A DNA stretch of 64,000 nt from Euzebya pacifica (GCF_003344865.1 NZ_CP031165.1:3539910-3603909); one strand, 5' to 3'; positions 8,138 to 17,141 are shown, counted from the first letter of the stretch. Translations and numbers: made by a program. The notes: generated from the sequence alone by a model not told the origin.

Positions 8138-10189
8138 TCAGTCGACGAAGGTGGCGAGGGAGTCCTCCACGTCGCCACCGAGCGCGGCCTCGCCGCCCAT
8201 CATCCAGATCTCGTTCCAGCTGCCGGTGTCCAGGTGGCTGGACACCGCGGTGGCCAGCGTGTCGCCCGGGGTCAGCAGCAGCGGCATCCCGAGCGAGGCG
8301 CTGAACGCCCCGCCGCCCAGCCCGTCGGGGAAGCGTTCGCCGCTCGCCACACCGACCCGGGTGGCGTCGGGGAAGAACTCACGGGCCAGCAGCACGGAGG
8401 TGTCGTAGGCATCGGTCCCGTCGATGGACCGGGCCTCGGGAATGGCTGTCGAGGCGGCCGGTCCGACGGCGGTGACGGTGGCCCCGGGATGTTCGCTGAT
8501 GAACACCCGTGCCGCGTCGGTCAGCGCGGAGGCGTTGGTGGTGATGACCACGCCGTCGTTGGCTCCCGCCGCCGCGCCGGCCATCAGCGCCCAGGGGAAG
8601 TCGAACGCGTCGGCCACCAGCACGTGGTCGACCTCACCGATCTGCGTCGCGGCCTCCCGTGCGATGGCCAGGGAGGTCTCGATCCGCGAGTCGCCCGACA
8701 GGCGCACGGTGCCGAAGCCCAGCTGCTGCACGTCGACCACCACGTCGTCGGACAGGGCGGCGACACCACCCAGCACGTAGACCCGGGCACCGTCGGGCAG
8801 CAGCCGGCGCAGCTCGGTCGCCACGGGGCCGGTCAGGCCGTCGCGTGGCGTCAGCAGGAGGGGGCCATCGACCGCAGCGGCCAGCGCCGCGCCCGCCAGC
8901 GCGTCGGCTTCGACGTCCTGCCGGGCCAGCACCGCAGCCGCGGCCCCGTCGGGCCAGGCCTGCTGGCCAACGGCGACGCTCGTCTCGATGCGCGCGGGGC
9001 CGGCAAGCCGCACGAGCCCTGCATCCTGGGGCCCGGCGGCCGGATCGGCGACCGCGATCTCGGCCGGTTCGGTGCCGACGGCAGCGGGGTCGACGGCGGC
9101 CGCCCGGTTCATCGACACGAACGCCGCATCACCCGCACGATCGACAACCGCGGTCGAGGCGTCACCGACGGCACCCATACCGATGCCGAACGCCAGGCTG
9201 TCCACCTCCTCGACGCAGCTGGCGTCGAGGTCGCCGGCATGCAGCACCTGCCCGACGAGCATGGCCCGGCCGGTGCAGACGACCGTGCCGTCGGGGTCGG
9301 TGATCTGCACCGCGAAGCCGACGCCGTCCCAGATGGCCCGCAGGATCCGATCGGCCGACGCGTCGCCGTCGAGGTCCAGCAGCGCCGCGGGCCCGGCACC
9401 CGGACCGAGCGCCTCGAAGTCCATGGCGGGGAGGCGGACGGCCATCGCCAGGCCGTCGCCGTACTCCATGCAGGCCTCGGTGAGGTCCGCGGCCGGACGG
9501 TCGATCGGCGTCTCCTGGCCGTTGCCGGCACGGGCCACCACGTCACCGGTCGGGTCGGGCACGCACACGGGCACGCTGTCGGCGTCGGGGAGGGCGGAGG
9601 TGTCCAGCACGACCTGGCCGCGCTCAGGGGCGTAGTCGGCGGTGGCGTTGTCCTCCCCCGGGTTGGACAGCGAGCCGTAGTGGCCGATGACCGCGGGCGT
9701 CCCGATCACGTCGGCGTCGATGGTGACGGTGATGCGGCGGGGCCCCGACCGGCTGACGGTGGCCAGGCCGACCGCCTCGAGGTCACCCTGCTCGCAGCTC
9801 GGTGACACGAACACCCCCGCCAGCACGTCATCGGTGCCGTCGTCGGCACGGTTGACGCCGTACAGCAGGTAGTCGCCCTCGCTGCAGCCGTTGGCGGTGT
9901 TGCCGTCGGTGTCGATCCGCACGTACAGCTCGGAGAACCGGCTGTCGGCCCACTCGTCGCGGGTGACGAAGGTGAAGGCGAAGGCATCGCTGCTGCACAG
10001 GTGGGCCGCACCGTAGGCGACGATGTCCAGCTCACCGCCCTCGGCCTCGTCGGCCACCGAGGTGGAGGCACAGGTGCCGTCGGGTTGTGCTCGGACCGGC
10101 GGGGCCGCGAGGGCCACCAGCAGCAACGACAGCAGCAACGACACCAGCACGAGGCCGATGATGGACACGGTCGTGACCGATTCGCGCAC
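8138..10189 (-). CDS. Secreted cell-wall-binding repeat 2 (CWB2) protein
   Basis: 683 residues. A signal peptide (VSIIGLVLVSLLLSLLLVALA, cleavage near PVRAQ) is followed by about 330 residues of unknown beta-rich type with several cysteines and a VRIDTDGNTANGC segment. The C-terminal 290 residues are CWB2 repeats with hallmark blocks RLAGPARIETSVAV, VYVLGGVAALSDDVV, RLSGDSRIETSLAIA and MMGGEAALGGDV. These domains attach proteins non-covalently to the envelope polysaccharide. The GTG at 10189 has AAGGAG 7 nt upstream; the frame extends further but without a ribosome site. The N-terminal function is not recognised. Confidence 0.82.
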   Translation of the reverse strand: MRESVTTVSIIGLVLVSLLLSLLLVALAAPPVRAQPDGTCASTSVADEAEGGELDIVAYGAAHLCSSDAFAFTFVTRDEWADSRFSELYVRIDTDGNTANGCSEGDYLLYGVNRADDGTDDVLAGVFVSPSCEQGDLEAVGLATVSRSGPRRITVTIDADVIGTPAVIGHYGSLSNPGEDNATADYAPERGQVVLDTSALPDADSVPVCVPDPTGDVVARAGNGQETPIDRPAADLTEACMEYGDGLAMAVRLPAMDFEALGPGAGPAALLDLDGDASADRILRAIWDGVGFAVQITDPDGTVVCTGRAMLVGQVLHAGDLDASCVEEVDSLAFGIGMGAVGDASTAVVDRAGDAAFVSMNRAAAVDPAAVGTEPAEIAVADPAAGPQDAGLVRLAGPARIETSVAVGQQAWPDGAAAAVLARQDVEADALAGAALAAAVDGPLLLTPRDGLTGPVATELRRLLPDGARVYVLGGVAALSDDVVVDVQQLGFGTVRLSGDSRIETSLAIAREAATQIGEVDHVLVADAFDFPWALMAGAAAGANDGVVITTNASALTDAARVFISEHPGATVTAVGPAASTAIPEARSIDGTDAYDTSVLLAREFFPDATRVGVASGERFPDGLGGGAFSASLGMPLLLTPGDTLATAVSSHLDTGSWNEIWMMGGEAALGGDVEDSLATFVD

Positions 10190-10255
10190 CTGACTGCTCC
10201 TTGACTCTCCGTGCCCGCCCCCTCGGCGAGCGGGGCAACCATAGGACACCGACGG

Positions 10256-11014
10256 TCAGACGGCCCCGAACCGCCGGGTCCGCTTCTGGAACTCCTCGAT
10301 GGCGTCGAAGAGGTGGGTGCGCCGGAAGTCGGGCCACAGCACGTCATCGAAGACCAGCTCGGCATACGCCGCTTCCCACAGCATGAAGTTGGACAGGCGT
10401 CGTTCCCCCGAGGTGCGCACCAGGAGGTCGACGTCGGGCGCATCGGGGCTGTAGAGCCGGCTGCTGATGGACTTCTCGTTGACCCGGCCCGGCTGCAGGC
10501 GGCCGGCCTTCACGTCCTCGGCCAGGGCCCGAGCAGCGTCGACGAGCTCGGCTCGGCCGCCGTAGTTGAACGCGATCTGGAGGGTCAGGCGGCGGTGGTG
10601 GGCGGTGCGCCGTTCGGTCTCGTCCATGATCTTCAGCAGGGACTTGGGGATCGGCCGTTTCTGCCGTCCGATGAAGCGCACCCGGACCTCTCGGGCGTCG
10701 AGCTCGTCGGCCCGTCGCAGCAGCAGGTCACGGTTGAACCACATGATGAAGGCGACCTCGCTGGGCGGACGCTTCCAGTTCTCGGTGGAGAACGCGTAGA
10801 CCGTCATCCACTCCAGCCCCACCTCGAGGGCACCCTCGACGGCGTCGAACAACGCCTCCTCGCCGCGGGTGTGCCCGTCGGTCCGGGGCAGGTCGCGCTG
10901 CTTCGCCCACCGGCCGTTGCCGTCCATGATCACGCCGACGTGGTCGGGGACGCCACGCTGTCGCATCGCCTCGATGTCGTGGACGGGCTGCTCGTTCGTG
11001 CCGTTCGTCATCAT
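10256..11014 (-). CDS. uppS: Isoprenyl (undecaprenyl/polyprenyl diphosphate) synthase
   Basis: 252-residue cis-prenyltransferase building the polyprenyl carrier for peptidoglycan and other envelope polymers. Signature motifs are HVGVIMDGNGRWAKQR with the Mg-binding aspartate, YAFSTENWKRP, the FNYGGRAEL block and DLLVRTSGERRLSNFMLWE. An N-terminal extension of about 15 residues carries the tandem ATG start. It begins 10 nt after the recO stop in a run of overlapping ATGATGA triplets with no Shine-Dalgarno, suggesting coupling to recO translation; the start could be 11014 or 11011. Confidence 0.95.
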   Translation of the reverse strand: MMTNGTNEQPVHDIEAMRQRGVPDHVGVIMDGNGRWAKQRDLPRTDGHTRGEEALFDAVEGALEVGLEWMTVYAFSTENWKRPPSEVAFIMWFNRDLLLRRADELDAREVRVRFIGRQKRPIPKSLLKIMDETERRTAHHRRLTLQIAFNYGGRAELVDAARALAEDVKAGRLQPGRVNEKSISSRLYSPDAPDVDLLVRTSGERRLSNFMLWEAAYAELVFDDVLWPDFRRTHLFDAIEEFQKRTRRFGAV

Positions 11015-11024
11015 CGGGTCATCA

Positions 11025-11744
11025 TCATCGGGGGACGGACTCCCATGCCTTCAGGGTGGTGGCGAGGTGGTGGGACAGGTAGGCGCGGACCAGCGAGGCG
11101 ACGCTGCGCGGCAGCGGGGCGTCGTCCTGGGCGATGGTGGTCCAGTCGCCCTCGGCAAGGAGGGTCAGGGCAGCCAGTGCCTCGTGGGAGATGCGCTGCA
11201 GGTCCGCGGGGGTGTCCCTGCTGCACAGCACGCCGCCGCCGACATGGAAGGCGGCGATGTCGGTCGTCGACCCGCAGGTGATGCAGGTGTCCAGCGAGGG
11301 GCGGAAGCCCTCCAGCGCGGCGAGGCGGAGCAGGAAGGCGTCCAGCACGGCCGCCGGTCGGTTGGGACCTGCCGCGAGGACCGACAGCGAGTCCTTCAGG
11401 AGCAGGAACATGCCGGTGGCGCGCTCGCCCTGCTGGGCGAGCTTGTCGCACGCCTCGGCCATCGTGGCCGCGCAGGCCGACGCCACCCAGTCCTCCCGGA
11501 CGCCGACGTTGGGGGTGATGAGCTCGACCTGGGTGACGGTGTCGAGGGACCGACCCTCGTACATCTGCACGCTGACGTGGCCGTAGGGCTCCAACCGTCC
11601 CCCGAACCGCGATCCCGGCTTGCGGACCCCCTTCGCGACACCACGGACCAGGCCGAGGTTGGGGCTCAGGATGTGCAGGATCCGGTCGGTCTCGCCCAGC
11701 TTGTAGCTGCGCAGGACGATGCCGTCGACGAGGTAGTGGGCCAC
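11025..11744 (-). CDS. recO: DNA repair protein RecO
   Basis: 239 residues. RecO works with RecR (and RecF) to load RecA at gaps and anneals single strands. The N-terminal OB-fold opens with GIVLRSYKLGETDRILHILSP, followed by KGVRKPGSRFGGRLEPY. The C-terminal helical part carries CITCG plus a distal cysteine at GVLCSRD, a partial zinc-site pattern. The GTG start at 11744 has TACTCT (TAnnnT) 6 nt upstream and no Shine-Dalgarno, so a leaderless mRNA is likely. The recO-uppS pair is a common actinobacterial arrangement. Confidence 0.93.
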   Translation of the reverse strand: MAHYLVDGIVLRSYKLGETDRILHILSPNLGLVRGVAKGVRKPGSRFGGRLEPYGHVSVQMYEGRSLDTVTQVELITPNVGVREDWVASACAATMAEACDKLAQQGERATGMFLLLKDSLSVLAAGPNRPAAVLDAFLLRLAALEGFRPSLDTCITCGSTTDIAAFHVGGGVLCSRDTPADLQRISHEALAALTLLAEGDWTTIAQDDAPLPRSVASLVRAYLSHHLATTLKAWESVPR

Positions 11745-11756
11745 GCCGGAAGAGTA
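11745..11756 (-). promoter_or_regulatory. Putative leaderless -10 box for recO
   Basis: Minus-strand TACTCT (11756-11751) lies 6 nt from the GTG start. No ribosome-binding site and no clear -35 box. Confidence 0.35.
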
Positions 11757-11811
11757 GATGGGGCCGGCGAGGGCGCTGCGGACCGGCGACGTGGCGTGGG
11801 GGCGAACGGCC

Positions 11812-12663
11812 TCAGTCCAGCCGCTTCCACATCCGGGCCGCCAGCGGGAGGAAGACCGCCGCGATCGCCGCGGTCCATGCCAGCACGAGCAGCGCCTGGT
11901 CGGCCACCCCGGTGCACAGGGTCGTCTGCTCCAGGCTCGGGCCGCAGGGGTACCCGCCGATGGTGAGCGAGCGGGCGGCGTTGGCCAGCCGTGACAACGG
12001 GTTGTGCGTGGCGAAGCCCTGCAACCACCCGGGCATGGTCGCGGGCAGCACGAAGACGCTCGACGCGAAGGCGAGGGGGAACATCCACACGAACCCCGCG
12101 CCCTGGACCGCCTCGGGCTCCTTCAGGGCCAGGCCGATGTAGGCCGCGATCCACGCGAACGCCAGCGAGAACGCCACGATCAGCAGGAGGGCACCGAGGG
12201 CCTGCAGCGGGCCGGTCGTGATGCGAAAGCCCACCAGGTAGGCGACCGCGAGCATGACGACCAGGGACACGACGCTGACGAGGACGTCGGCGAGGATCCT
12301 GCCGCTCAGCACCGCCGAGCGCGACATCGGCAGCGACCTGAAGCGGTCGAGCATGCCGCCCTTCAGGTCCTCGGCGATCCCGATGGCCGTCCCGATCGTG
12401 GAGAAGGTGACCGACTGCACGATGATCCCCGGCATCAGGTACTGCACGTAGTCCAGCCCCGGCGTCGGGATCGACCCGCCGAAGACGTAGCGGAACAGCA
12501 GCACGAACATGATCGGCTGGACCAGGACGAAGACGGCGATCTGCGGCTGTCGCTGGTAGCGGCGCAGGTTCCGTCCGAACATGACCCAGGCGTCGATGAC
12601 GGCGGCGACGACGCCCCGGCGGGGCACCGACGCGGTGGGCACGGTGGTGGGGACGGCGCTCAC
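11812..12663 (-). CDS. ABC-2 type transporter permease, DrrB-like
   Basis: 283-residue inner-membrane half of an exporter, with six hydrophobic segments and the ABC-2 signature region near FATHNPLSRLANAARSL, typical of daunorubicin-resistance DrrB-type permeases. It opens with a short cytosolic tail and VIDAWVMFGRNLRRYQRQP before the first helix. It overlaps the upstream ATPase gene by 4 bp (ATGA). The pair is divergent from a MarR-type regulator. The exported compound cannot be deduced; lipophilic drugs or envelope lipids are the usual cargo. Confidence 0.9.
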   Translation of the reverse strand: MSAVPTTVPTASVPRRGVVAAVIDAWVMFGRNLRRYQRQPQIAVFVLVQPIMFVLLFRYVFGGSIPTPGLDYVQYLMPGIIVQSVTFSTIGTAIGIAEDLKGGMLDRFRSLPMSRSAVLSGRILADVLVSVVSLVVMLAVAYLVGFRITTGPLQALGALLLIVAFSLAFAWIAAYIGLALKEPEAVQGAGFVWMFPLAFASSVFVLPATMPGWLQGFATHNPLSRLANAARSLTIGGYPCGPSLEQTTLCTGVADQALLVLAWTAAIAAVFLPLAARMWKRLD

Positions 12664-13637
12664 TGGGCCTCCTGCAGCTGCTCGGTGGACCCCTCGGCCG
12701 TTCGACCGGTGAGGGAGAGGAAGACGTCGTCGAGCGAGGCGCCCCGGAGTGACAGGTCCGCCACGGAGATGGCGGCTGACTCCAGCGCGCGAACCGTGTC
12801 GCCGAGGTGTGCATCACCACCGTCGACCGGGAAGCCGACGGTCCCGCGGGCGGGATCGACGACGGCGTCTCCCGCCGCGAATCGCTGGACCAGGGCGGCG
12901 GCTTCGCCGGTGCGGGAGTGGTCCACCACGGTGAACTCGATCCGTTCTCCGCCCACACGCTCCTTGAGCTCTCGGGCGGTGCCACGCGCCAGCTCGCGTC
13001 CGTGGTCGATGACCAGGATCTCGTCGGCGAGGGCGTCGGCCTCCTCCAGGTACTGCGTCGTCAGCAGCAGGGTCGATCCGTCCTCGACGATCTCGCGGAT
13101 GACCGACCACAACGACCGCCGCGAGGCCGGGTCCAGGCCGGTGGTGGGCTCGTCCAGGAACAACACGTCGGGTCGGGCTACCAACGACGCGGCGAGGTCC
13201 AGTCGTCGCCGCATCCCGCCCGAGTAGGTCTTGCTGGGCCGTCCAGCCGCGTCGGCCAACCCGAACCGGGTCATCAGCTGATCGGCCCGGATGTGGGCGT
13301 CCCGGCGGGTCAGCCCTGTCAGCCGGCCGATCATCACCAGGTTCTCGTGGCCGGTCAGGTACTGGTCCACCGCGGCGTACTGGCCGGTCAGGGCGATCCG
13401 GGTGCGGACCTCGTGCGGCTGGGTGGCCACGTCGAAGCCCGAGACCGTGGCCGTGCCCTCGTCAGCGGGCTGCAGGGTCGCCAGGATGCGTACCGCCGTG
13501 GTCTTGCCGGCCCCGTTGGGGCCGAGCAGGCCCAGGACGGTTCCGCGTCGAACGGAGAGGTCGAGCCCATCGAGGGCCCGCGTCTTGTCGTAGGCCTTGA
13601 CGAGCCCTCGGGCGTCGACGGCCAGGTCCCCGGTCAT
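12660..13637 (-). CDS. ABC transporter ATP-binding protein, DrrA-like
   Basis: 325 residues. Walker A GPNGAGKTT, Q-loop at TGQYAAVDQYLTG, signature YSGGMRRRLDLA, Walker B VLFLDEPTTGLD and the H-region at TTQYLEEADALAD are all intact. The C-terminal extension of about 90 residues ending in ASLDDVFLSLTGR is characteristic of DrrA-type exporters. The ATG at 13637 follows GGGAGC closely. Its promoter must lie in the 58 bp shared with the divergent MarR gene, where inverted repeats are seen. Confidence 0.93.
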   Translation of the reverse strand: MTGDLAVDARGLVKAYDKTRALDGLDLSVRRGTVLGLLGPNGAGKTTAVRILATLQPADEGTATVSGFDVATQPHEVRTRIALTGQYAAVDQYLTGHENLVMIGRLTGLTRRDAHIRADQLMTRFGLADAAGRPSKTYSGGMRRRLDLAASLVARPDVLFLDEPTTGLDPASRRSLWSVIREIVEDGSTLLLTTQYLEEADALADEILVIDHGRELARGTARELKERVGGERIEFTVVDHSRTGEAAALVQRFAAGDAVVDPARGTVGFPVDGGDAHLGDTVRALESAAISVADLSLRGASLDDVFLSLTGRTAEGSTEQLQEAQ

Positions 13638-13647
13638 GCTCCCTCAT

Positions 13648-13683
13648 CTCCCAGTGGTTCCGTTATGCTGGGAGCACAGTAAC
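13648..13683. promoter_or_regulatory. Candidate MarR operator(s) in the marR-drrA divergent region
   Basis: Two overlapping dyads sit between the divergent starts: CTCCCAG (13648-13654) with CTGGGAG (13668-13674), a perfect 7-bp inverted repeat whose centres are 20 bp apart, and an imperfect GTTA...TAAC dyad (13662-13683). Position and symmetry fit a MarR-family autoregulatory operator controlling both directions. Confidence 0.45.
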
Positions 13684-13695
13684 GTTGGAGAAATA

Positions 13696-14253
13696 GTGTC
13701 GCAAGCAAAAGTATCTTCCCGTGGTGGGTCCGGAGACGACAGCGGGGTCCCGGCACCGAGTCAGCAGGCCGTCGTGCAACGGCAGGCAGAGGTGCTCGGC
13801 GAACACGTCGATGAGGCCGAGGCCCTCGCGCGGGCGGCGTGGCTGGGGATGTACCAGCTCTTCCGCAGCAAGGAGATGCGGGTGGCTGCGGCGGAGTCCG
13901 CCGCCGCGCTGGAGCTGACCGAACAGCAGCACTTCGCGCTGCTGGCGCTCCCCCTCGACGACGAGCGTGGCCTGACGATGCGTGAGCTGGCGGAGCTGTG
14001 CCACACCACGCCGTCCTACATGACCTCGATGATCGACGTGCTCGAGGCGAGGGGCTTCGTGGGCCGCCACCCCGACCCGGAGGACCGTCGGGTCACGCGC
14101 GTCCGGCTCACCATCGACGGGAAGGGCGCGGTCTACCGCGCCCACTTCCGCCTGGGGACCCCGCCGTCGGGCCTGCGCGACCTGTCGCTGGAGGAGCTGC
14201 GCACCCTCAGCAACCTGATGGCCCGCGCGGCCGAGGGCTACCCCTGGCCCTGA
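13696..14253 (+). CDS. MarR family transcriptional regulator
   Basis: 185 residues with a winged-helix domain at about residues 60-145: LTMRELAELCHTTPSYMTSMIDVLEARGFVGRHPDPEDRRVTRVRLT, including the conserved wing DPEDRR. The GTG at 13696 was chosen because GGAG lies 5 nt upstream. It is divergent from the DrrAB-type exporter, so it most likely represses that exporter and itself in response to an exported ligand; this is inferred from layout. It converges with era with a 3-nt gap. Confidence 0.88.
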   Translation: MSQAKVSSRGGSGDDSGVPAPSQQAVVQRQAEVLGEHVDEAEALARAAWLGMYQLFRSKEMRVAAAESAAALELTEQQHFALLALPLDDERGLTMRELAELCHTTPSYMTSMIDVLEARGFVGRHPDPEDRRVTRVRLTIDGKGAVYRAHFRLGTPPSGLRDLSLEELRTLSNLMARAAEGYPWP

Positions 14254-14256
14254 TCC

Positions 14257-15150
14257 TCAGTAGCCCAGCTTGTCGAGCTTCTTGGGGTCCCGCTGCCATT
14301 CCTTGGAGATCTTGACGCGGAGGTCCAGGTAGACCTTGGTGCCGAGCAGCGCCTCGAGCTCGGGGCGGGCGTCGGTGCCGATCTGGGCGAGGACCGCGCC
14401 CTGGCGGCCGATGACCATGCCCTTCTGGGAGTCGCGCTCGACGTAGATGGAGGCGAAGATCGCCGTCACGTTCTCCGACCGGCCGGGTCCCATCTCCTCG
14501 ACGGTGACCGCGATGGAGTGGGGCACCTCCTCGCGCATGACGACCATGGCCTTCTCGCGCACGATCTCCGAGATGCGCTGTGCTTCCTCGGAGTCGGTGA
14601 CCATCTCCACCGGGTACAGCGCCGGTCCCTCGGGCATGCGTGCGGCGATCAGGTCGGTCAGCACCTCGACCTGCTCACCTCGGCGGGCGCTGACGGGCAC
14701 GATCTCGTCGAAGTCGGCCAGATCCGCCAGGGCGGCGATGGCCGGCAGCTGGGCGTCCTTGCCGATCCGGTCGACCTTGTTGAGCACACCGATGATCGGC
14801 ACGCCCAGCCCGCTCACGAGCTCGGCCATGAAGGCATCCCCCGTTCCGATGCCCTTGGCGCCGTCGACGACCAGCACGGCGACGTCCACACCGGACAGCG
14901 ACGCCTGGGCGATGTCGTTGAGCCGGCTGCCCAGCAGGGTCTTCGGCTTGTGCACCCCCGGCGTGTCCACGAAGACGATCTGGACGTCCTCGCGGGTCAG
15001 GATGCCGCGGATGGCATGGCGGGTGGTCTGGGGAATCCGCGTCGTGATGGCGACCTTCTCACCGATGATGGCGTTGAGGAGGGTCGACTTGCCGACGTTG
15101 GGACGACCGACGATGGCGCAGACGCCTGATGCGGTGACGGAGGTGCTCAC
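14257..15150 (-). CDS. era: GTPase Era (16S rRNA/30S assembly)
   Basis: 297 residues. G1 GRPNVGKST, G2 TTRHAIRG, G3 DTPGVHKP, G4 NKVD and G5 SARRG are all present. The C-terminal KH domain carries GMVIGRQGAVLAQIGTDAR. Era binds the 3' end of 16S rRNA and couples ribosome maturation to growth. The GTG start at 15150 lacks a Shine-Dalgarno but has TACCGT 8 nt upstream, so it may be leaderless. It is an essential housekeeping gene, of normal length. Confidence 0.96.
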   Translation of the reverse strand: MSTSVTASGVCAIVGRPNVGKSTLLNAIIGEKVAITTRIPQTTRHAIRGILTREDVQIVFVDTPGVHKPKTLLGSRLNDIAQASLSGVDVAVLVVDGAKGIGTGDAFMAELVSGLGVPIIGVLNKVDRIGKDAQLPAIAALADLADFDEIVPVSARRGEQVEVLTDLIAARMPEGPALYPVEMVTDSEEAQRISEIVREKAMVVMREEVPHSIAVTVEEMGPGRSENVTAIFASIYVERDSQKGMVIGRQGAVLAQIGTDARPELEALLGTKVYLDLRVKISKEWQRDPKKLDKLGY

Positions 15151-15164
15151 AACCGCCGACGGTA
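15151..15164 (-). promoter_or_regulatory. Putative leaderless -10 box for era
   Basis: Minus-strand TACCGT (15164-15159) precedes the GTG start by 8 nt; no ribosome-binding site is visible. Confidence 0.35.
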
Positions 15165-15213
15165 GCCGACGGCCGCCGACCGTGCCCGGGACATGCAGCC
15201 CCGGGGCAGCGGG

Positions 15214-15900
15214 TCAGGCAGCCACGGCCACCTCGTCGGGCACCGCCCCCGTCCAGGTGGCGATGGCCTGCTCGCGGGACTCCACGCCGAGCTTGGCGTA
15301 GGCCCGGTTGATGTGGTTCTTGACGGTCTTCTCCGAGATCACGAGCAGCCCGGCGATGGCGGTGTTGGACATGCCGCGGGCGATCAACGACAGGATCTCG
15401 GCCTCGCGGTCGGTCATGCTGTCGGGCCGGGCGGGTTCGACGGTGTCGGGCACGCCGGTCCTGATGAGCTCCAGCAGGGTCGGTGCGACGCTCGGCGACA
15501 CCCACGAGCCGCCGGCCACGACCTCGTGGACGGCCCGGACCAGCTCGTCGGCATCGACGCGTCCGCGGGCGAGGCACCCCACCGCCCCGGCGTGCACGGC
15601 CCTGACCACCACCCCCGGGGCGTGCGGGTCGACCAGTGCCACGACCCTCGTCGTCCGTGACAGCGCCCGCAGTCGCGACAGCTGCTCGTCCCGGGCATCC
15701 ACGTCGAGGATCACGAGGTCGGCGCCACCGGGGGACGTGGTGGCCCGCTGGTCGACGAGGGCGATGCCGTCCATGCGGCCGACGCACTCCTCGAGCTGGC
15801 GCCGGATGGCCACAGGCGTGTCCGTCACCGCGACCCGGATGGCAGCCGACGGAGTGCGGTCGTGCGAGGGACGTGTCCGACGCGGGGCGATGGCGGTCAC
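15214..15900 (-). CDS. Response regulator, NarL/LuxR type
   Basis: 228 residues. An N-terminal receiver-like domain (residues about 12-130) keeps a candidate phospho-acceptor in DLVILDVDARD but has a weak acidic pocket, so phosphorylation is uncertain. The C-terminal LuxR helix-turn-helix is clear: LTDREAEILSLIARGMSNTAIA-type block (here MTDREAEILS), then SEKTVKNHINRAYAKLGVESREQAI. No sensor kinase lies nearby. It overlaps the upstream MinD-type ATPase gene by 4 bp, so the two are co-translated and probably functionally linked. Confidence 0.85.
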   Translation of the reverse strand: MTAIAPRRTRPSHDRTPSAAIRVAVTDTPVAIRRQLEECVGRMDGIALVDQRATTSPGGADLVILDVDARDEQLSRLRALSRTTRVVALVDPHAPGVVVRAVHAGAVGCLARGRVDADELVRAVHEVVAGGSWVSPSVAPTLLELIRTGVPDTVEPARPDSMTDREAEILSLIARGMSNTAIAGLLVISEKTVKNHINRAYAKLGVESREQAIATWTGAVPDEVAVAA

Positions 15901-16952
15901 GACGGGTCCTTCATCTGGTCACGGGGCGAGGGCAACGCGAAGCCGTCGGCGACGGATGCGGCGACGTCGAGCCACGCGGCCTGGGTGTCGGGCCGCAGCA
16001 GGTCGGGGTCGGTGACGGCACCGGCTTCGAGGTGTCGATCGTGCGGCACGTGGTGCAGCGCCCTGGTCCGGCCGCGGAAGTGGGACTCGATCGCGTCGAG
16101 GTCCACCCGGCTGGCCTCGGCGACATGGTTCACGACCACGACGGCGTCACGCACCAGCGCGGCGCGGCCGTGCCCCTCCAGCCAGTCGAGGGTCAGCCCG
16201 GCCGCACGTGCGGTGTCCAGCGCCGTTCCAGACACCAGCACGATCTGGTCGACGGCGTCGAGGATGCCGCTGTGGGCGTCGTCGATGATGCCGGTCCCGG
16301 TGTCGCACAGGACCACGGAGAAGTGGCGGTGCATCTCGTCGAGCACCTGCTGGTAGTCCTCGCCCGACAGCGAACGGGAGGAGTGGGGGTTCTCGGGCGA
16401 GGCCAGCACCTCCAGCCGGCTGGGCGCCTGCGAGGTCAGCTGCCGCGCATCGGGGTACCCGCCGACGGTGCCGATGGCCGCCAGCGCGTCGACCACCGTG
16501 GCAGCGGTCTGGCGCGGGACCCGGTGGCCGAGCGTGCCGGCGTCGGGGTTGCCGTCGACGGCCAGCACGCGGTCCCGACGCACCGCGGCAAGGGTGTGAC
16601 CGATCATCAGGGTCGTCGTGGTCTTGCCGACCCCGCCCTTGCGGGAGAGCACGGCGACGCGTCGACCACCGGGAGCAGGCTGGCGGCAACGGTCGACGGC
16701 GAACTGCCAGCGGTCGGGACCCGGTTCGGGGTCCGGACCGCGGAACCGCTGCAGCAGGCCACGGACCCCGCCAGGGGTCGGCGCGCTGCGGGGCACGACC
16801 ACGGCGTCCTCGTCCAGCGGCGAGGTCGGGCGGTCGATCGGGGCGGACGTGGGGCCCTGCGGCGCTGGCAGGCCCGTCGTGGCGTCGGCGTAGGCGTCCG
16901 CCCACAGCAGCCCCGACGACTCGTCGTCATCAGGGGGTGTGGGGTCGGCCAT
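15897..16952 (-). CDS. MinD/ParA-superfamily ATPase, EspI-like
   Basis: 351 residues. An acidic/proline-rich N-terminal tail of about 100 residues precedes a SIMIBI ATPase domain with deviant Walker A SRKGGVGKTTTT, switch I region VDGNPDAGTLGHRV and switch II VVLCDTGTGIID. The 'GHTLA..R.DRVLAVD.NPD.G' pattern and the late block LRPDTQAAWLDVAASVADGF resemble EspI-type ATPases of actinobacterial type VII loci more than chromosomal ParA. It is paralogous to the divergent ATPase at 17142. The ATG at 16952 is chosen with a weak AGAAG upstream; a GTG at 17000 is possible. The cellular role is unknown. Confidence 0.8.
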   Translation of the reverse strand: MADPTPPDDDESSGLLWADAYADATTGLPAPQGPTSAPIDRPTSPLDEDAVVVPRSAPTPGGVRGLLQRFRGPDPEPGPDRWQFAVDRCRQPAPGGRRVAVLSRKGGVGKTTTTLMIGHTLAAVRRDRVLAVDGNPDAGTLGHRVPRQTAATVVDALAAIGTVGGYPDARQLTSQAPSRLEVLASPENPHSSRSLSGEDYQQVLDEMHRHFSVVLCDTGTGIIDDAHSGILDAVDQIVLVSGTALDTARAAGLTLDWLEGHGRAALVRDAVVVVNHVAEASRVDLDAIESHFRGRTRALHHVPHDRHLEAGAVTDPDLLRPDTQAAWLDVAASVADGFALPSPRDQMKDPS

Positions 16953-17141
16953 GTCGGCTTCTACCGATCGGCCGGTCCGAACACCTCCCTCCTCCCGCAC
17001 CTTTCTCGTCAGCCGGCCCCCGGTGACGGAGCGGAGTTGTCCACATGACGCAGGGTGTCGGACTAGTCCCCCACGATGGGAGCGGCTACAACAGGACCCA
17101 GCAGTCAGCAGACAACGACGGTGACCTCGGGGGAGGACCTG
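16953..17141. other. Divergent intergenic region between paralogous ATPase genes
   Basis: 189 bp that must hold both promoters. The perfect 10-bp palindrome GGACTAGTCC lies at 17060-17069 and could be an operator or a core promoter element. No confident -35/-10 pair can be assigned in either direction. Confidence 0.35.

Noticed and set aside
6622-8178. Long open frame antisense to the MFS/spermidine-synthase fusion gene
   Set aside because: Composition is Gln/Gly/His/Arg/Val-rich with no domain; a by-product of high-GC third positions opposite a gene with strong family motifs.
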